This document shows, piece by piece, positions 45,874-58,400 of a stretch of 64,000 bases of DNA (positions are counted from its first letter, which is position 1; each line of letters starts with the position of its first letter). The stretch comes from Tetraselmis striata (taxonomy: Eukaryota; Chlorophyta; Chlorodendrophyceae; Chlorodendrales; Chlorodendraceae), in contig VCJN01000051.1 in assembly GCA_006384855.1 (NCBI GenBank), positions 1-64,000 of the forward strand. The letters run 5' to 3'. The position numbers and the translations under genes are program-made. The notes below the pieces were generated by a model. It worked only from the letters and a program-made list of their open reading frames with translations, was not told the DNA's origin and searched no databases.

Positions 45874-47831
45874 GCATGCGAAAAGTGACCTCCTCGTGAT
45901 CAATAAAATGTTGGCGTGTCTTGATGCGCTCAAGCAAATTGTCCATACATACCTGTTTTACAATATTATACATATTGGTGTCGTCACATAATCTGTGCTA
46001 TATGCGAACCGCCATGTATACATGTTGCATTAATACCTAAACACACCACCATGTAGATTACACGTTTCATCATGACTTTCCTACTTTCCTCTACGAATAA
46101 AATGTTATGTTGCAAGGACATAATTGTGCGTGGGCTTCTTGACTCGGGGCGATCCAATCAACATATTGCACTCATAGAACATGCAAATACTTTGCGCAGA
46201 AGAACTGTTTTCGCACCATAAGCATTCATCTGTAGGACTATTAGGTAGTAGTGTTGGTAGGAGCAGGGCATCAGCACTAGCAGATTAATAATGATGATTA
46301 TATCAGCGCATCGACCGCCCGTGTACACGTGCAGGGTACGCGTACACCTTTCCACCGAAGTGTTGAGTTTGCAGATACATTGAGGTCAAACTTATGTGCA
46401 TTCGTGTCGCTAAGGGTTGTACGTCTTGGGGCAAGTGCGTTGATATTGCGTTAGACCCTGATTGTCGCTTTGCGGCCACTGCCGTCAGCTACGTATTTTA
46501 TGCCAAAGCAATGCGTGTGACGCTGGCGCTGCAAAACCAATATCTGTGCCACTCAAATGCATACATAGTCATGGCCACACCTGCCGCCGTACTGAAACCA
46601 AATCACACTTGGTATGAGAGATTTGAAATTTGAAATGGGACCTATACCCGCCTACCATGACTGTACAGCATTGATAATGTATAGATCATTCAGGACGCAC
46701 GGTATGTGACAAGCCATATGCAATTATGCACCGACTCAAGCTGTTGGTTCTGGAGCAAACCCATAGCCATAATGATCTTTCTGCAATCGTGCGATTACAC
46801 AACATCGCTCGCAATAACCACGAGGGGGTCCTAGCGGCCTCTTTACCGTAGTGCGAAGAATTGGGGATGGATATTAGGACATGGCTACATGCCGATTGCG
46901 TGTCATCGTGAGCCAAGTGGTACGTGAACGTCGTGTCGATGTTAGTGAATATCACGTTGTGACAAGGGGAGATCTGGCATGGCGGTGGAGTGCATCGCTC
47001 ACGGTGGGACATGTCACAGCAGCTATGAGTAGTATGTGCACGCCACCGGGTATAAATAAGCCCGCCTATGAGGTTCTGAGGCACTCTTACTGAGGTTCTG
47101 AGGCACTCTCTATTTGGTTCTGAGTTACCATTATTAATCATTTTGCGAGAACTAGCAATATGTTATCCCGAGATTGCGAGTATATGTACCATGTAATGCT
47201 GCCATGTGACAAGAGTAATTCTTTTGAGACTAATGTCGCTTCGATTGTTACACGCAAGTGAGCGTCGCAAGGTGCCGGGAGGTTCGTGAGCGCGTCACGA
47301 CCATAGAGGTCGATAGTGACAAGTATGCTCTGTCGCGGGCATGATGACATGACTCCCATCGCACGGGCTAAGGAAAAAGAACTACCCGCCGGCAACCTCC
47401 CGCAGCTCATGCTGCGCCATGACTATCCTCGCCGTGGGGATGACCACCGTTCATGTACCCGACGCCATATCGAGCTGGCTGAACAGGATATGTTCCTCGC
47501 ATGTGACAGGGACAGTGCCCATCTCATTCCGAACTCGAGTATTGTTCGCTTGGTCCAAGAAGCCTCTCAGCTCGTTCTGCGAGCCCGCCGCACTCAGCCT
47601 CCGCCTCCCGCTTCATAACGCGGGCGTCCGCATCGAACATGCGACGAGGAGTAGCCGCATGAAGACGCCCGCCGTTCGTCTCCCGCACCGCCGCGGCGTA
47701 GTGAATTGACCCATGAGCGTCATTGAGAAAGTGGTCTTAGATGCGGGCGGAAGAAGTTGCGTTGAAGCTGCCTCAGCCAAGTACGGATTCGGGAGACTAA
47801 GTGGTTGCTGAAACCAAGTAGGTGTTGTGGG
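45874..47831. other. Gene-poor stretch
   Basis: AT-rich parts alternate with ordinary sequence. Near 47065-47125 the word GAGGTTCTGAGGCACTCT is repeated with a third partial copy. A 79-codon frame at 46394-46633 has five Cys but no recognisable family. No gene can be supported. Confidence 0.4.
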
Positions 47832-48160
47832 TCAAAGGAACCAGGGGTGGGGGTGGGGTGTCGGAGTTCCTGATGAGGACCCTAGAGAGGATGTCGCAAT
47901 GTCGTTCGTGTCGCTCAAGCAGCCGATAAAGGCGGCATCACGGGCGGTAGTCGTGCGGCGGATACCGGCTCCATTAAAATGAGTGGGGAGTTGAACCATG
48001 CTGCGCGCCCTGGCCACTGCATACTCGCTCAAAGTAGCCGGCCCCTCTGCCACCGCGTCAGGGTGTGTTGAGTCGTGCAAGAGCTCCGCCAAGAAATCGG
48101 TGACCATGCTACCCGCAGCGGTATCCCCCAGTGCGCTACTGGTAGAAGGATACATGGAGT
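47832..48160 (-). pseudogene. C-terminal fragment of a non-LTR reverse transcriptase
   Basis: The minus frame reads TDFLAELLHDS, AVARARSMVQLPTHFNGAGI and TARDAAFIGCLSD, colinear with the C-terminal part of the fragment at 28380-28660. The catalytic palm is absent, so this is a dead truncated piece of the same family. Confidence 0.75.
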
Positions 48161-49405
48161 CGCTTTAGGGCCTTCGGCCCTGCGTGAAGACGGCGGTGCT
48201 GACGAGCAGCAGGCCGCACGCGAACGAGTACACGCCGCCTGATGGGCGACAAGCAGCAGTTTAGGCGATAGTACCGCCGTAGTACCTTACAGGTTGTGGT
48301 GCGGTGCGGTGCGGAATACTGCTTCGGCAATTTGCTTGATGACTAGAACGGAGCGTCGCCTACCCAGGACTTTTCGTAGTTTATTTGCTCGCTGCCTCAA
48401 CGGCCACCGTAGAGACGCTGCAAGGGTTTCACTGTAGCCATTCATGTCCCGGGGCCCGATGAAATAAAAGTGCGGTGCACCCCGCGGAGCTACACCTTTC
48501 CATTTCATTCTATAATGCCCCTTTTTTGCCGACTCCGAGTTGACGAACAGTAGTCGCTACGGCAGCTGAGTTTAGGGTTTGTGACATGAAACTTGATAGT
48601 GTTGGAAATTTATGCTCAAACTTTGTCATCATAGAGTTTAATCAAGCCCTATGATTATTAAACTGTAATGCAACAGTGGTCATGCTGCTACGCTGGCGCC
48701 ACATGGAACTGTTGAAGTGAAGTGAACCCTCACAGCAAACAAACGAAGGGGTTGAAGTCCACTAGTACCGCCACACATGCCACATAGAACAATATTGCAT
48801 GCAGCATGGTGCCCGGATGGTCCTGCATGGATGAGGGGACATTATTGTCAGCAGAGACGCTAGGGCGTTTTGGGTGGGGGCGGGTAGGGGCGGGGCCACA
48901 GAGGCGTGCGCTGTGCACAATGTGGCGTGATACCATTGCCAAGGCAGGGCTGCCTCGTCGAGCAGCTTTCAAAGCTACAGTTTTACTCGCAGCGTTGTGA
49001 AGATATTTCCGAGAAAATGTGTTGGAGCGGGGGCAAGCCTGCACTTAGCACACGGTGCTGGCGGAATTAAAACGATCAAAAGCCCTCGTGCGACATTCCT
49101 GTGGCAGGGGGCACGGCCAGTAATGCCATGCACATTGGAAACCGGTTTGACAAACAAACTGCATGCCTCAACCAGCAACTTGCGTGGAGAAAAATAGCAG
49201 TTACACGGCGCCGGGGTGCAAGGTTGCCAGTGTCAGCAGAGCGACCGCGGTTCTACCCAACCGTTGCCGTCGCTGTTGGCTGCTGCACTCTATGAGGCAC
49301 TCAGTCGAGGGTGCCAATAACGCCTGCTATGGATGATGCCTAGGGTACGAAGAATGAGAAAGGAAACAAAGTCGCTGTGTTTGGTCGTCGTGACAGACGG
49401 AAGCC
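48161..49405. other. Intergenic region and 3' flank of the filamin-repeat gene
   Basis: No gene is recognised. The right part should be the 3' UTR of the large minus-strand gene. Confidence 0.4.
49201..49205 (-). promoter_or_regulatory. Candidate polyadenylation signal TGTAA
   Basis: TTACA on the plus strand gives TGTAA on the minus strand, about 200 bases beyond the stop codon at 49406, a normal distance for a green-algal 3' end. Confidence 0.5.
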
Positions 49406-52400
49406 TTAGTACTTGCCGCCATCCCCTGGGCGGCGTGGGCCGCCCCCGCGCCCAGTCCAGTGCTCGCGGCTGATGGTGCCGCGGTCGTCGTCCATCACGT
49501 TCAGAGAGGCCGCTGCGCGCGGCGCCTGGCCTGGCGCCAGTGCGCCACTCCGCATGCGGTCAGCTGCGGTCTGCCGCCCCGGACGTCTCGAATCAAACAG
49601 CGGCGCGCGCTGGCCGACAGCGCCGCCAGGGGAGCCACCGCCGATGGTCTGGAAGTGGCCGGCGGGAACTGGCACGGCTGGCTGCGCGGCGTGGAGGGTG
49701 CGCGCCGCGGGCGCGTTGCGGAAGGGGTCATGTACAGTGTAGGTGCCGGCCTCCTCAGGGGCCATTTCGTCGTCCGAGGACCCGATGTCCGTCCCGGCCT
49801 CGCTGTCCGTGTCGTCCTCGCGCAGCACTTGACGGCCAAAGCTGGGCGCGTGCTCCGCGGCACGCGCCGCCTGCTCCGCCCCACTCAGGCTCGTCGCCAG
49901 CGCGGCGCTGGTGCCGGGAGCCATGAGCGCCTTGGACTCCGAGCCGCTGAAGGAGGAGGGCGCCGGGCTGGCGCTGCCGGGGCTGTCTGGCTCGGGCGGT
50001 GCCGGGCCCTTGCCCTTTTCCTCCCGGGATGCGGCCGTGTTGGCCGGGGGCTTGTACAGCGCCGGGCCCTTGCCCTTGGTGCCGTTGTCGGCGGTGGGAT
50101 GCAGCGTCTGCAACCGCCGCGCGCGCAGGCGGCGGCGGCAGATCAGCACCAGGCCGATTACCATCAGCAGCAGGCAGACCGCCACAATGGGTACCGCCCA
50201 GTAAACCCAGCTAGGCACCGCTGGCGGCGGCGCCACGGGGATGACGGGCGGCACCGGGGGCGGCGGTGAGGGCTGCGGCGGCGGCGGCGACGGCACTGGC
50301 GGCGAAAGCGGATCGCGCAGCCAGACGGCAAAGGTGAGGCTGTTGGGCGCCTGGGGCTCCAGGCCCAGCGGGAGCGGCGCGTCCTCGGCTCCCAGCTGCA
50401 CGCCCCACGCGGCGTCGCCCTCGAGCAGCGCCGAGCCGCCCAGAGGCGCCCAGTCCGCGCCGCGCCAGGCGTACAGCGTGGGACTGAAGCCATCGGTGGG
50501 GCGGATGACGGGCGCGCGCGTGATGTGGGAGGTCGCCACTGCCGGCAACTCCGCGGGCCCGATGGCCGGGATGGAGGGGTTGATTGTGATGGCGCTCAGC
50601 GTCAGACTGGCCGGCAGCGACGCGAGCCTGTCGCTGGCCGCCTCGGGTGGCAGCAGGCTCACCGTGGCAGTGAACATCAGCACCGAGCGCACCTCGCGTG
50701 TGGGTATCAGAGGCGAGGGGCCCAGCGCCATACTGGACGCAGCGTCGCCGGCAGCGTCGTCGGTCGCCGATGCGGCAAAGGCAACATCGAACGAGGCGCT
50801 TGGTGGCACGCCGGGGCGGGCGCCCGCGGTGGAAACCACCGACCCAGCAGCAGCGGCCTCGGGATGCGCTGCCACTGCCAGCGTGAGCTGCCCAGTGTCA
50901 AAGAGCACTGGGGCCATGCCTGCCCGCAGCTCCGCGCCCGCAGCGGACGCTAGGGCGGCCACAGCGGCGCGCGAGGCGTCCAGCAGAGCTTGGTCGCGCT
51001 GGCCTCCGCCCGCGCCGCACCCCGTGGCGGCGTTGACGATGACGGCGCTGATGAGGCCGGCGCCACAGCGCAGTCCGCGCAGCGACAAGGCCTCGCCGCC
51101 GCCCAGCAGCCCCGTCAGCATGTCCAGGCCCGCGGACGCCGTGCTGATGTCGACGGCCGTGGGGTCCGCCAGCAGCGCCGCCAGCACGCAGACATCCTGG
51201 CTGGAGCGCGCCTCGTGGCGGAGGCCCACGGCGGACAGCTCGATGGCGGCCTCCGCCACCTCCACCGTCACCCCCTCCAGCGCCGACAGGCTGCAGGTGC
51301 CCAGCGGGTCCAGCGGCGCGTTGCCGCCGTATCGGCCTGCGTACACGTCCAGAAACTGCGAGGCGATGGAGACGTCGCCCACAGCCAGCGCGGGCGTGAG
51401 GCCCAGGTTCACGGCGCGCCGCGCCTGCGTGGCCAGCAGCTGCTCGCTCTGCAACAGGCGGCGCCGCAGCGTGGGCGGCGGGCCCAGCTGGAACAGCTGC
51501 GGGAAGACGGCGCGGGCGGCGGCGCCGTCGGGCGAAAGCACGTACGCGATCACCATGTGGCTGCCCTCAGGAAGGATGGCCTCCAGCGCGACGCTACCAG
51601 CAGGCGTGCGGCCCAGGTAGCGCTCCGCGTCGGTCAGCAGTGGCAGCTGGGCCGCCGCGGCGGTTGCCCAGTCGTTGGGGTCCAGGCCGGCGGCCGTGAG
51701 CAGCTCACGGACGTTGGGCACATAGGCAAAGTCAACGACGCCGTCGGTGCCGGCCCAGTCGCGCGCGCGCAGCATAAAGCGCGTCACCAGCTCGGTGCCA
51801 GCGGGCGCGTCCCCCACGGGCTGCTCACCGGCGCCGATAACCACTGTGGCGACCTCCAGGCTGCCACCCCACGGCGCCGCCGATACTGCCACTGCCGCCT
51901 CCGCAACGGCGCCCGCCGCGGCGCCGCCGCCCGTCAGGCGGAAGCGGTACGTGGAGCCGGGAGTGAGCGCGCCGGGGGGCAGGCTGAGGTAGTTGGCGTC
52001 CAGCGCGCTGTCGGCCGCAGCCGCCAATGCGCCCGGCACCACCAGGTCGCCCTCCACGCAGCTCCATGCCAGCGTGGGCGCCTCCAGCTCCTCCCCCTCC
52101 TCCGCTGCTTGGCCGCCCGCGGGGGGCGTGATGATGCCCTGCAGCACCAGGCGCCTCGCGGGGGAGACCTCCGCGGCGAGAGGGCTGGCGATGCCCAGCA
52201 CCCAGGTTGCCTCATCCGGCCCTTCCTCGGGCTCGTCCGGGTCCACGGGCCCGCCGGGCGTGACAATCACGAGGCCGCCGGGGGTGTTGAGGCTCGTGGA
52301 GAGCGCGCCCACCCCGGCGCCCACCGCGACTGTGACGCTGCTGGTGACGGTGCGCGAAGGCGACAGCGGCTCGCGTGTGACGGTGACGCCGAAGACATAC

Positions 52401-55400
52401 TCCCCGGGTGTGAGCATGCCGGAGGGCAGCGCCAACCGCTCCTGGGCCGTGTTGAGGAGGCTGTTGGCGGGGGAGGTGGCTGGGAAGCAGGGGAGGTCCG
52501 CCGCGGTGGCGCAGGTCCACAGGAAGATGAAAGGCGTGGGGTTGCCCTCCGTGTCGACCGCCGCCGAGGGGTCGTCTGTGGCGACATCCAGCTGCAGTGG
52601 CGCGCCTCGCGGCAGGCTCAGCCCGCTGCCGCCCTGGATGGCGGCGGCAATGGGGTCCGGCTCAACCGCCAGCTCCACCTCGGCCGATGCCGCCAGCACG
52701 GGGTCGGCCTCCATGGACGCGGTCAGCCGGAAGGTGTAGCTCAGCAGGCTGCCATCGGGGCGCACGGCTATGCCCAACGCGCCCGCGGGGAGCACCAGAT
52801 AGCGCGTGGTCAAGCTGGCGCTGTACCGGTCCCAGGCGGCGGCGCTCGGGAAGTTGGTCTCCACCAGCTCCGGCCCGTCCACCTGCTCCCAGGAAAACGC
52901 AATGCGCGTGCCGCCGAGCCCCCCGGCGTTGGGCAGGCACGAGAGGTCGGGCGGCGATGCGGCTGCGGACACCACCGTGTCCGCGCTGCGCCGCACCAGC
53001 CGGCTGGCGGCGCCCAGGATGGACACCCCCGGCAGCGGCAGGTTGCTCTTGAGCACGCTCAGTGCCGCGGTGGAGGAGACTCCCAGGTAGTTGGACGCCT
53101 CCAGGCGGAAGGTGTACGCGCGCCCGGGGTCCAGCGCGGCGGAGGGCACTGCTACAAAGCCGGGCGAGCCGCCGCCCGCAGCGCCCACCGCCTCGGCCAG
53201 CGCCTTGACCACGGCGCCGCTGCGCCCATCCGCTGCGGCGGCGCTGAAGGCAAGGCGCAGTGGGCGGCCGCTGCCACCGGCGCTGGCAGTTGCGTCCAGC
53301 GGCAGCTGCGCGCACACGCCCAGCGTGGTGGGGCCCGCCAGGGTGGCGGTCGGCGCTGCCAGGGCGTCGGCCGGCGGCAGCCCGATGCCCGCGCGTGCGA
53401 CGACGGCGTAGCTGTTGCCTGCCCGGTTGTGCACGCGGTTGGCGGCCAGCTGGAACACGTCGCCGGCCGCGCTGCGCTCCGTCGGTAGCAGCGTGGCGCC
53501 GCGCCCAAAGTACAGGCGCAGGCGGGTGTCACTGCCCCACTGGCAGGTCGGCGCCTCGCCCAGCTTGACCAGCAGCGCGGCCGGCAGCAGCGCGTCGCAG
53601 GTTCCCTCGCCGCTGGTGCCGGCAGCCGCCGCCACAAAGCGCGCGCCTCCACGGTCGGTGGGCTCGCTGAACAGCACAGTCATCGAGGCCAGGGTCGCGT
53701 CAAAGGTCGCGCTTGTGATGAGGGGCGGCGGCCTCGGGGACACGACCACCCGGAAAGGGCTGCCTGGGATTCGCACCGCCCCCAGCAGGACCTCGACGTC
53801 GTGCTCGCCTATGCTCGGTAGCAGGTACGCCACCGCCAGCAGCCCGGGCGCCGTCTCGTTGACGAGAACGCTCAGGGTGGGCAGCTCTACGCCGCCCGCG
53901 TTGCCCGATACGCGGCGCGCCGACATGGCCAGCTGCTCCGCCTGCCCGCCCACCAGGTTCCCGTAGGCGTCACGCAGCGCCAGCGTGAACCGGAGTGGGG
54001 AGCCCGCAACGCCGCCGGCAAGGCCGCCGCCGGTCGCCTCTGCCAGGCTGGCGTCGCTGGCGCCAGGCTCCACGGCCACCACCACCGGCTGACCGACGCC
54101 CAGGCCGCTTCCGGCCTCCACCACGCTGATGCGGTGCAGCCCGGAGCGCACCGGCGTGAGGCGCGCCGCATACAGGCCGCCGGGCGCGGGCGTGACGCTC
54201 GCCTCCACCTCGGCCAGCACGCTGACCCAGCCGCTGTCGCCCCCCACCTCCACCTGCAGGCTGAAGGCCAGGCCGCCGGCGTCGTGCAGGTTGCCGTACG
54301 TGTCGCGCGCCTGCACAGTGAACTCAAAGGGCGAGCCGGCGGCGAGGCTCATGGCAGCGAGCGTGGATGCAGGCGGATCCAGCGTGGACGCCGGCGCAAA
54401 CACCTCGCCGTGGCGGATGGTCACCAGGACAGGCGGGTCGCTCGGTGTGCCGATGCCCAGCGGCGTGGGCTCGCCCGCGTCGCCGTCACCGCCGCCGAGG
54501 CGCAGGCCGGCATCCAGGTCGTAATCACCTGCCGCGGTGGCGGAGCAGGCGGCGCTGTAGGTGCCGTCCGCGTTGTCGTATACGACACAGGGCCGCGGCG
54601 GTGCGGCCTCCGCGCCTGGGCTGTCAGGAATCTGGCGCAGGGCAAGCTCGAACGCCTCGGGGCCAACCTCGCGCGAGTACGCCTGCTGGTTGCCAAAAGC
54701 GTCCACCGCCTGCACCTGCACCGTGAACGACACGCCCGCGGTGGCGGTGACGGAGGGGACAGCTTCGCCCAGGCGCCCGTCGCTTGCCACCTCCAGGTAC
54801 GACCGCTCCGGCGAGGACGGGAAGGACGGCGCCACGGTGACTTCAAACTGCCCACTGCCACCGCCGAGCGGCGCGCCGGTGGCGGCGTCCGACAGTGACA
54901 GGCTGTAGGTGCCGGCGACGGAGGGCGTGAAGCGCACGCTGATGACGCCCGGGCCGTCCTCCACAACAAGGAGATCGTCCGCGGCGGGCTGGAGGTCCAC
55001 CGCCAGCAGTTCCGCGCCCGTAAAGTCCGCAAAGTCCACGCCGTTGCGGTCGCGCAGCTGCAGGGTGATGACGGCAGTGCCGCCAGCCGGAAAGTCGCCC
55101 GCGCTAGCGCCCGGAGCCACGGGACGCCCCTCGCCATCCAGTGGCCCGCTGTTGCTTGGCTGCAGCGGGGCATTGATGCGGTACACCAGGACTAGTGGCT
55201 CGCCCAAAAGGCCCGCGCTGTCAGGCCCCAGTGCGCCACCCGGCACGTTGGCCACCAGCCGCACCGTGGTGCGCATGAGGTAATCCCCTGCCTCAAACCC
55301 AGGCGGCGTAAAGTCCAGTCGGTGCACGCCGCTGGGCAGCTCCGCGCCGGAGGTGGCGACGTTGGCCATCGCCACCGGCGCCGGTCCGGCACCACCGCCC

Positions 55401-58400
55401 TCTAGCGCAAAGGCCAGCCCCAAGCTCTGGCCTGCAGCTGCCAACAGCCCGGGGCGATCCAGCGGGTTGCCGTACGTGTCGGCCAGCTTGGCAAAGAGGG
55501 TACAGCGCGCGCCGCCAACGCAGCCAGCGAGTGCGCTGCCGTAGAGCTCGCTGGTCGCGAGCGACGCGGGACCGGGGCTGACCACTGTGGTAAATGGCAG
55601 CCCGGTGGCGCCGTTGAGCAGCACATCGCCATCGACTGCAAACGTGAGGCGCAGCGTGCCGGCCAGCGTTGGGGTGAACGCAAGCCGAAAGGCGCCAGCC
55701 GCAGTCTCGCACGCCGACAGTGCGGCCGGTGAGCTGGCGGCTGCTAAGCAAGCATCCAGGTCCGCGGGCCCGAAAAACGACACCACCGGCGTCAGCTGCT
55801 GCACGCCCCCGGCCTTGGAGACCGACAGCGACGCGCCGCCGAGCGCGCCGTACGTGTCTGGATCAGCACGGGGGTTGAGCCACACGTCCTTGAAGCGCAG
55901 CCACACGACGGCGGGCGCACCAGCGCGGAACGCAGTGCCCAGCGTGCCACTCACGCCAGCGGCGGAAACCACCTCCGTGTGCGCCACCACCGGCGGTCCA
56001 GCTGAGAGGGTGAGGCTGCGCCCAGGCAGGCTCTCCAGCCCTAGCTTGCCACTCACACGGTACTCGCCCGGCTCCTTGTTGATGTACGCGCTCTGATAGG
56101 TGCCGTCGCCGAGGTCAGTCACGCTGAGCGTCACGCTGTACGTGCCGTCCGTCTTGGCCATCACAACGTCAAAGCTGAGGCCGCCCGAGGTGAGCGAGTT
56201 GCCGTACGTGTCGCGCGCTGTGATGGTGACGACGTCGGGCTCCTGGCCCGGCGTCCACACCGGCGCGGCGGGGAATGCGGCGCTGCTGAGCGTGCAGCGC
56301 TGCGCGTCCACGCGGCCTGGCAGGATGGCGGTGTCCACCATGCCCACGGGCGCGCCACGCAGTGTGACGCGGATGGACAGCGGCCCGGACGCCTCTGTGT
56401 TGAAGGTGGCGCGATACTGGCCCGGGAAGTCCGGCCCGCGCGCCGTGGCAAGGCTGTCCTTGGAGTAGCCGCCAGCACCGACGACGCTATAGAAAAACTC
56501 GTCCTCCGACGTCGTCTTGTTGCCGCCATACCGGTCGCGCGCCTGGATGTAAAACACGCCCTGGTTGCCGGCGGGCAGGTCCAGTAGGCCGCACGCGCCT
56601 TCCGCGGCACCGCCGCAGGTGAGCTGGCTCTGTGCCGGGACGGTCGGCCCTGCGCGCACCTCCACCACAAAGGGGCTGCCGGCAACGTGCACACCGCCGC
56701 GCCGCACGGACAGAAGGTAGGTGGCGGCCACCAGGGGGCGGTAGCCCATGCGGTAGCGTCCGTTGCGCAGGTCGGTGACCACTGATGGGCGCACAAAGTT
56801 AAGGCCGTCGGGCACCCACAAGTCGCTGTCTGCCGCGTTATCAGTGTCGATGGCGGACTCGAGCAGGACGTCCCAGTTGGCGCCGCCACGCGCAAGCGCG
56901 TTACCATTAGCGTCGAATGCGGAGATGGTGAACTCGGCAAGCTCGCCCGCAGGCAGTGGGCCAGAGTCACCGGCGCCGCTGCCGCTCACGCGGCAGCTGG
57001 GCGTGTGCTCCGCGCCTGCCAGCACGCTCGTGTACTGGTAGTCGGGAATCAGTAGCCTCCGGCCATATAGGCGCACGTCCAGCTGGTAGCGGCCCGCTGC
57101 AAATGTCATGTACTCGCAGCGGTACAGCAGCTCCACGGGGTCAAACACCACTGACACAGGTACCTCCGCTCCACCAGCGCCCACCAGTGCCGCTGTCACG
57201 ACCGGCGGAACTCCCGACCCGTCGTCGTCCGTGGCTTGAGCCAGCCGGCGTAGCCGCTTGACTCCACCTGCTGTCACTGTGGGAGTGGGTGTAGCCATCG
57301 GAGTGGCCGTCGGAGTGCCGCTACCAGCCGGTGTGGCTGTCGGAGCAGCGTCGCCGCCGGGAGTGGCGGTGGGGCTGTCAACACCGGGCGTGGCGGTGGG
57401 GACATTCGCACCGGGCGTAGCGGTTGGGCCGTCAGCGTTCGGCGTAGCTGTGGGGCCGGCGGGAGGCGTTGCTGGCCCTGTGGTCGGCGGTGCCGGCGTG
57501 GTGGCGAGGGGAGGGGGTGCTGGCGTGGTTGGCGCTGGCTCAGGAGCCACAATTGGATCGGTGTCCACCTGGAAGGCGCCTGCTGCTAGAAGGGCTTCCA
57601 CGAGCGGCCGCTGAGTAAGGCCATCGCCGAGCGCGTTGGCGCTGGCGTCGCGCAGCCGAATGCGTAGGCGGGCAGGCGCGCCAGCAGCTGCCACGCGCAG
57701 ACCCTCGCCGGCGATTTGCGTGGCTTGAGGGGATGGCAGCCCTGGCACGAGCGTGACCCGTGTGGCGGTGGTGATGCCAATCCACTCGCCGCCAGTGGAC
57801 TCCCCGCGGAAGGACACGTCCACCAGGTACTCGCCAGTGATGTTCAGCGTGAGCTGCGCCTCGAAGAAGAAGCTGGCGGCGACGAGGCTGTTGGCGGCGC
57901 GGCGCTCCAGGTAGTCAACGGGCACCGCCTGGAAGCCGTTGAAGAGCACGTCGACGCGGAATTCGTCGAGCGGCGCTGCGACATAGCTTTGCAAGTTGCC
58001 AAACATGTCCTGAGGGCTGATCACCACTCTCAGCGGCTGCCCGGAGTAGTACGTGACCAGGCTTCCCGCGGGCTGGCTCTGCCCTGTGATGTCAAAGAAG
58101 GTGACATCCGCCTGCGTGGTGGTGCCAGGGTGCGCCAGGAAGGTGAAGCTGCCACTACCAAATCCAACGGGCACCTGCACGCTGCCAATCTGCGGGTTGT
58201 CAGGCCGCGGGCCCAGGTGCAGCGACAGCACGTGGTTTCCGGCTGTCTGCAGCGTAAAGCTGACGGTATAGGTGCCGTTGCCGTGGTCCACCACGCCGCT
58301 GAGCGCCTCAAAGTCGAGCTCAGCGCTCACGAGGTCAGGGCCGTCGCTGTACGGGTATGGCAGCCCCTTGCAGCCGCGCTGTTCCTTGATTGACGACGCC

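Noticed and set aside
46394..46633. 79-codon plus-strand frame with several Cys
   Set aside because: No family resemblance, no neighbouring exon with matching phase and no supporting signal; likely chance.
50990..53488. 832-codon plus-strand open frame
   Set aside because: Antisense shadow of the filamin/REJ coding exon; the minus frame has clear domain structure.
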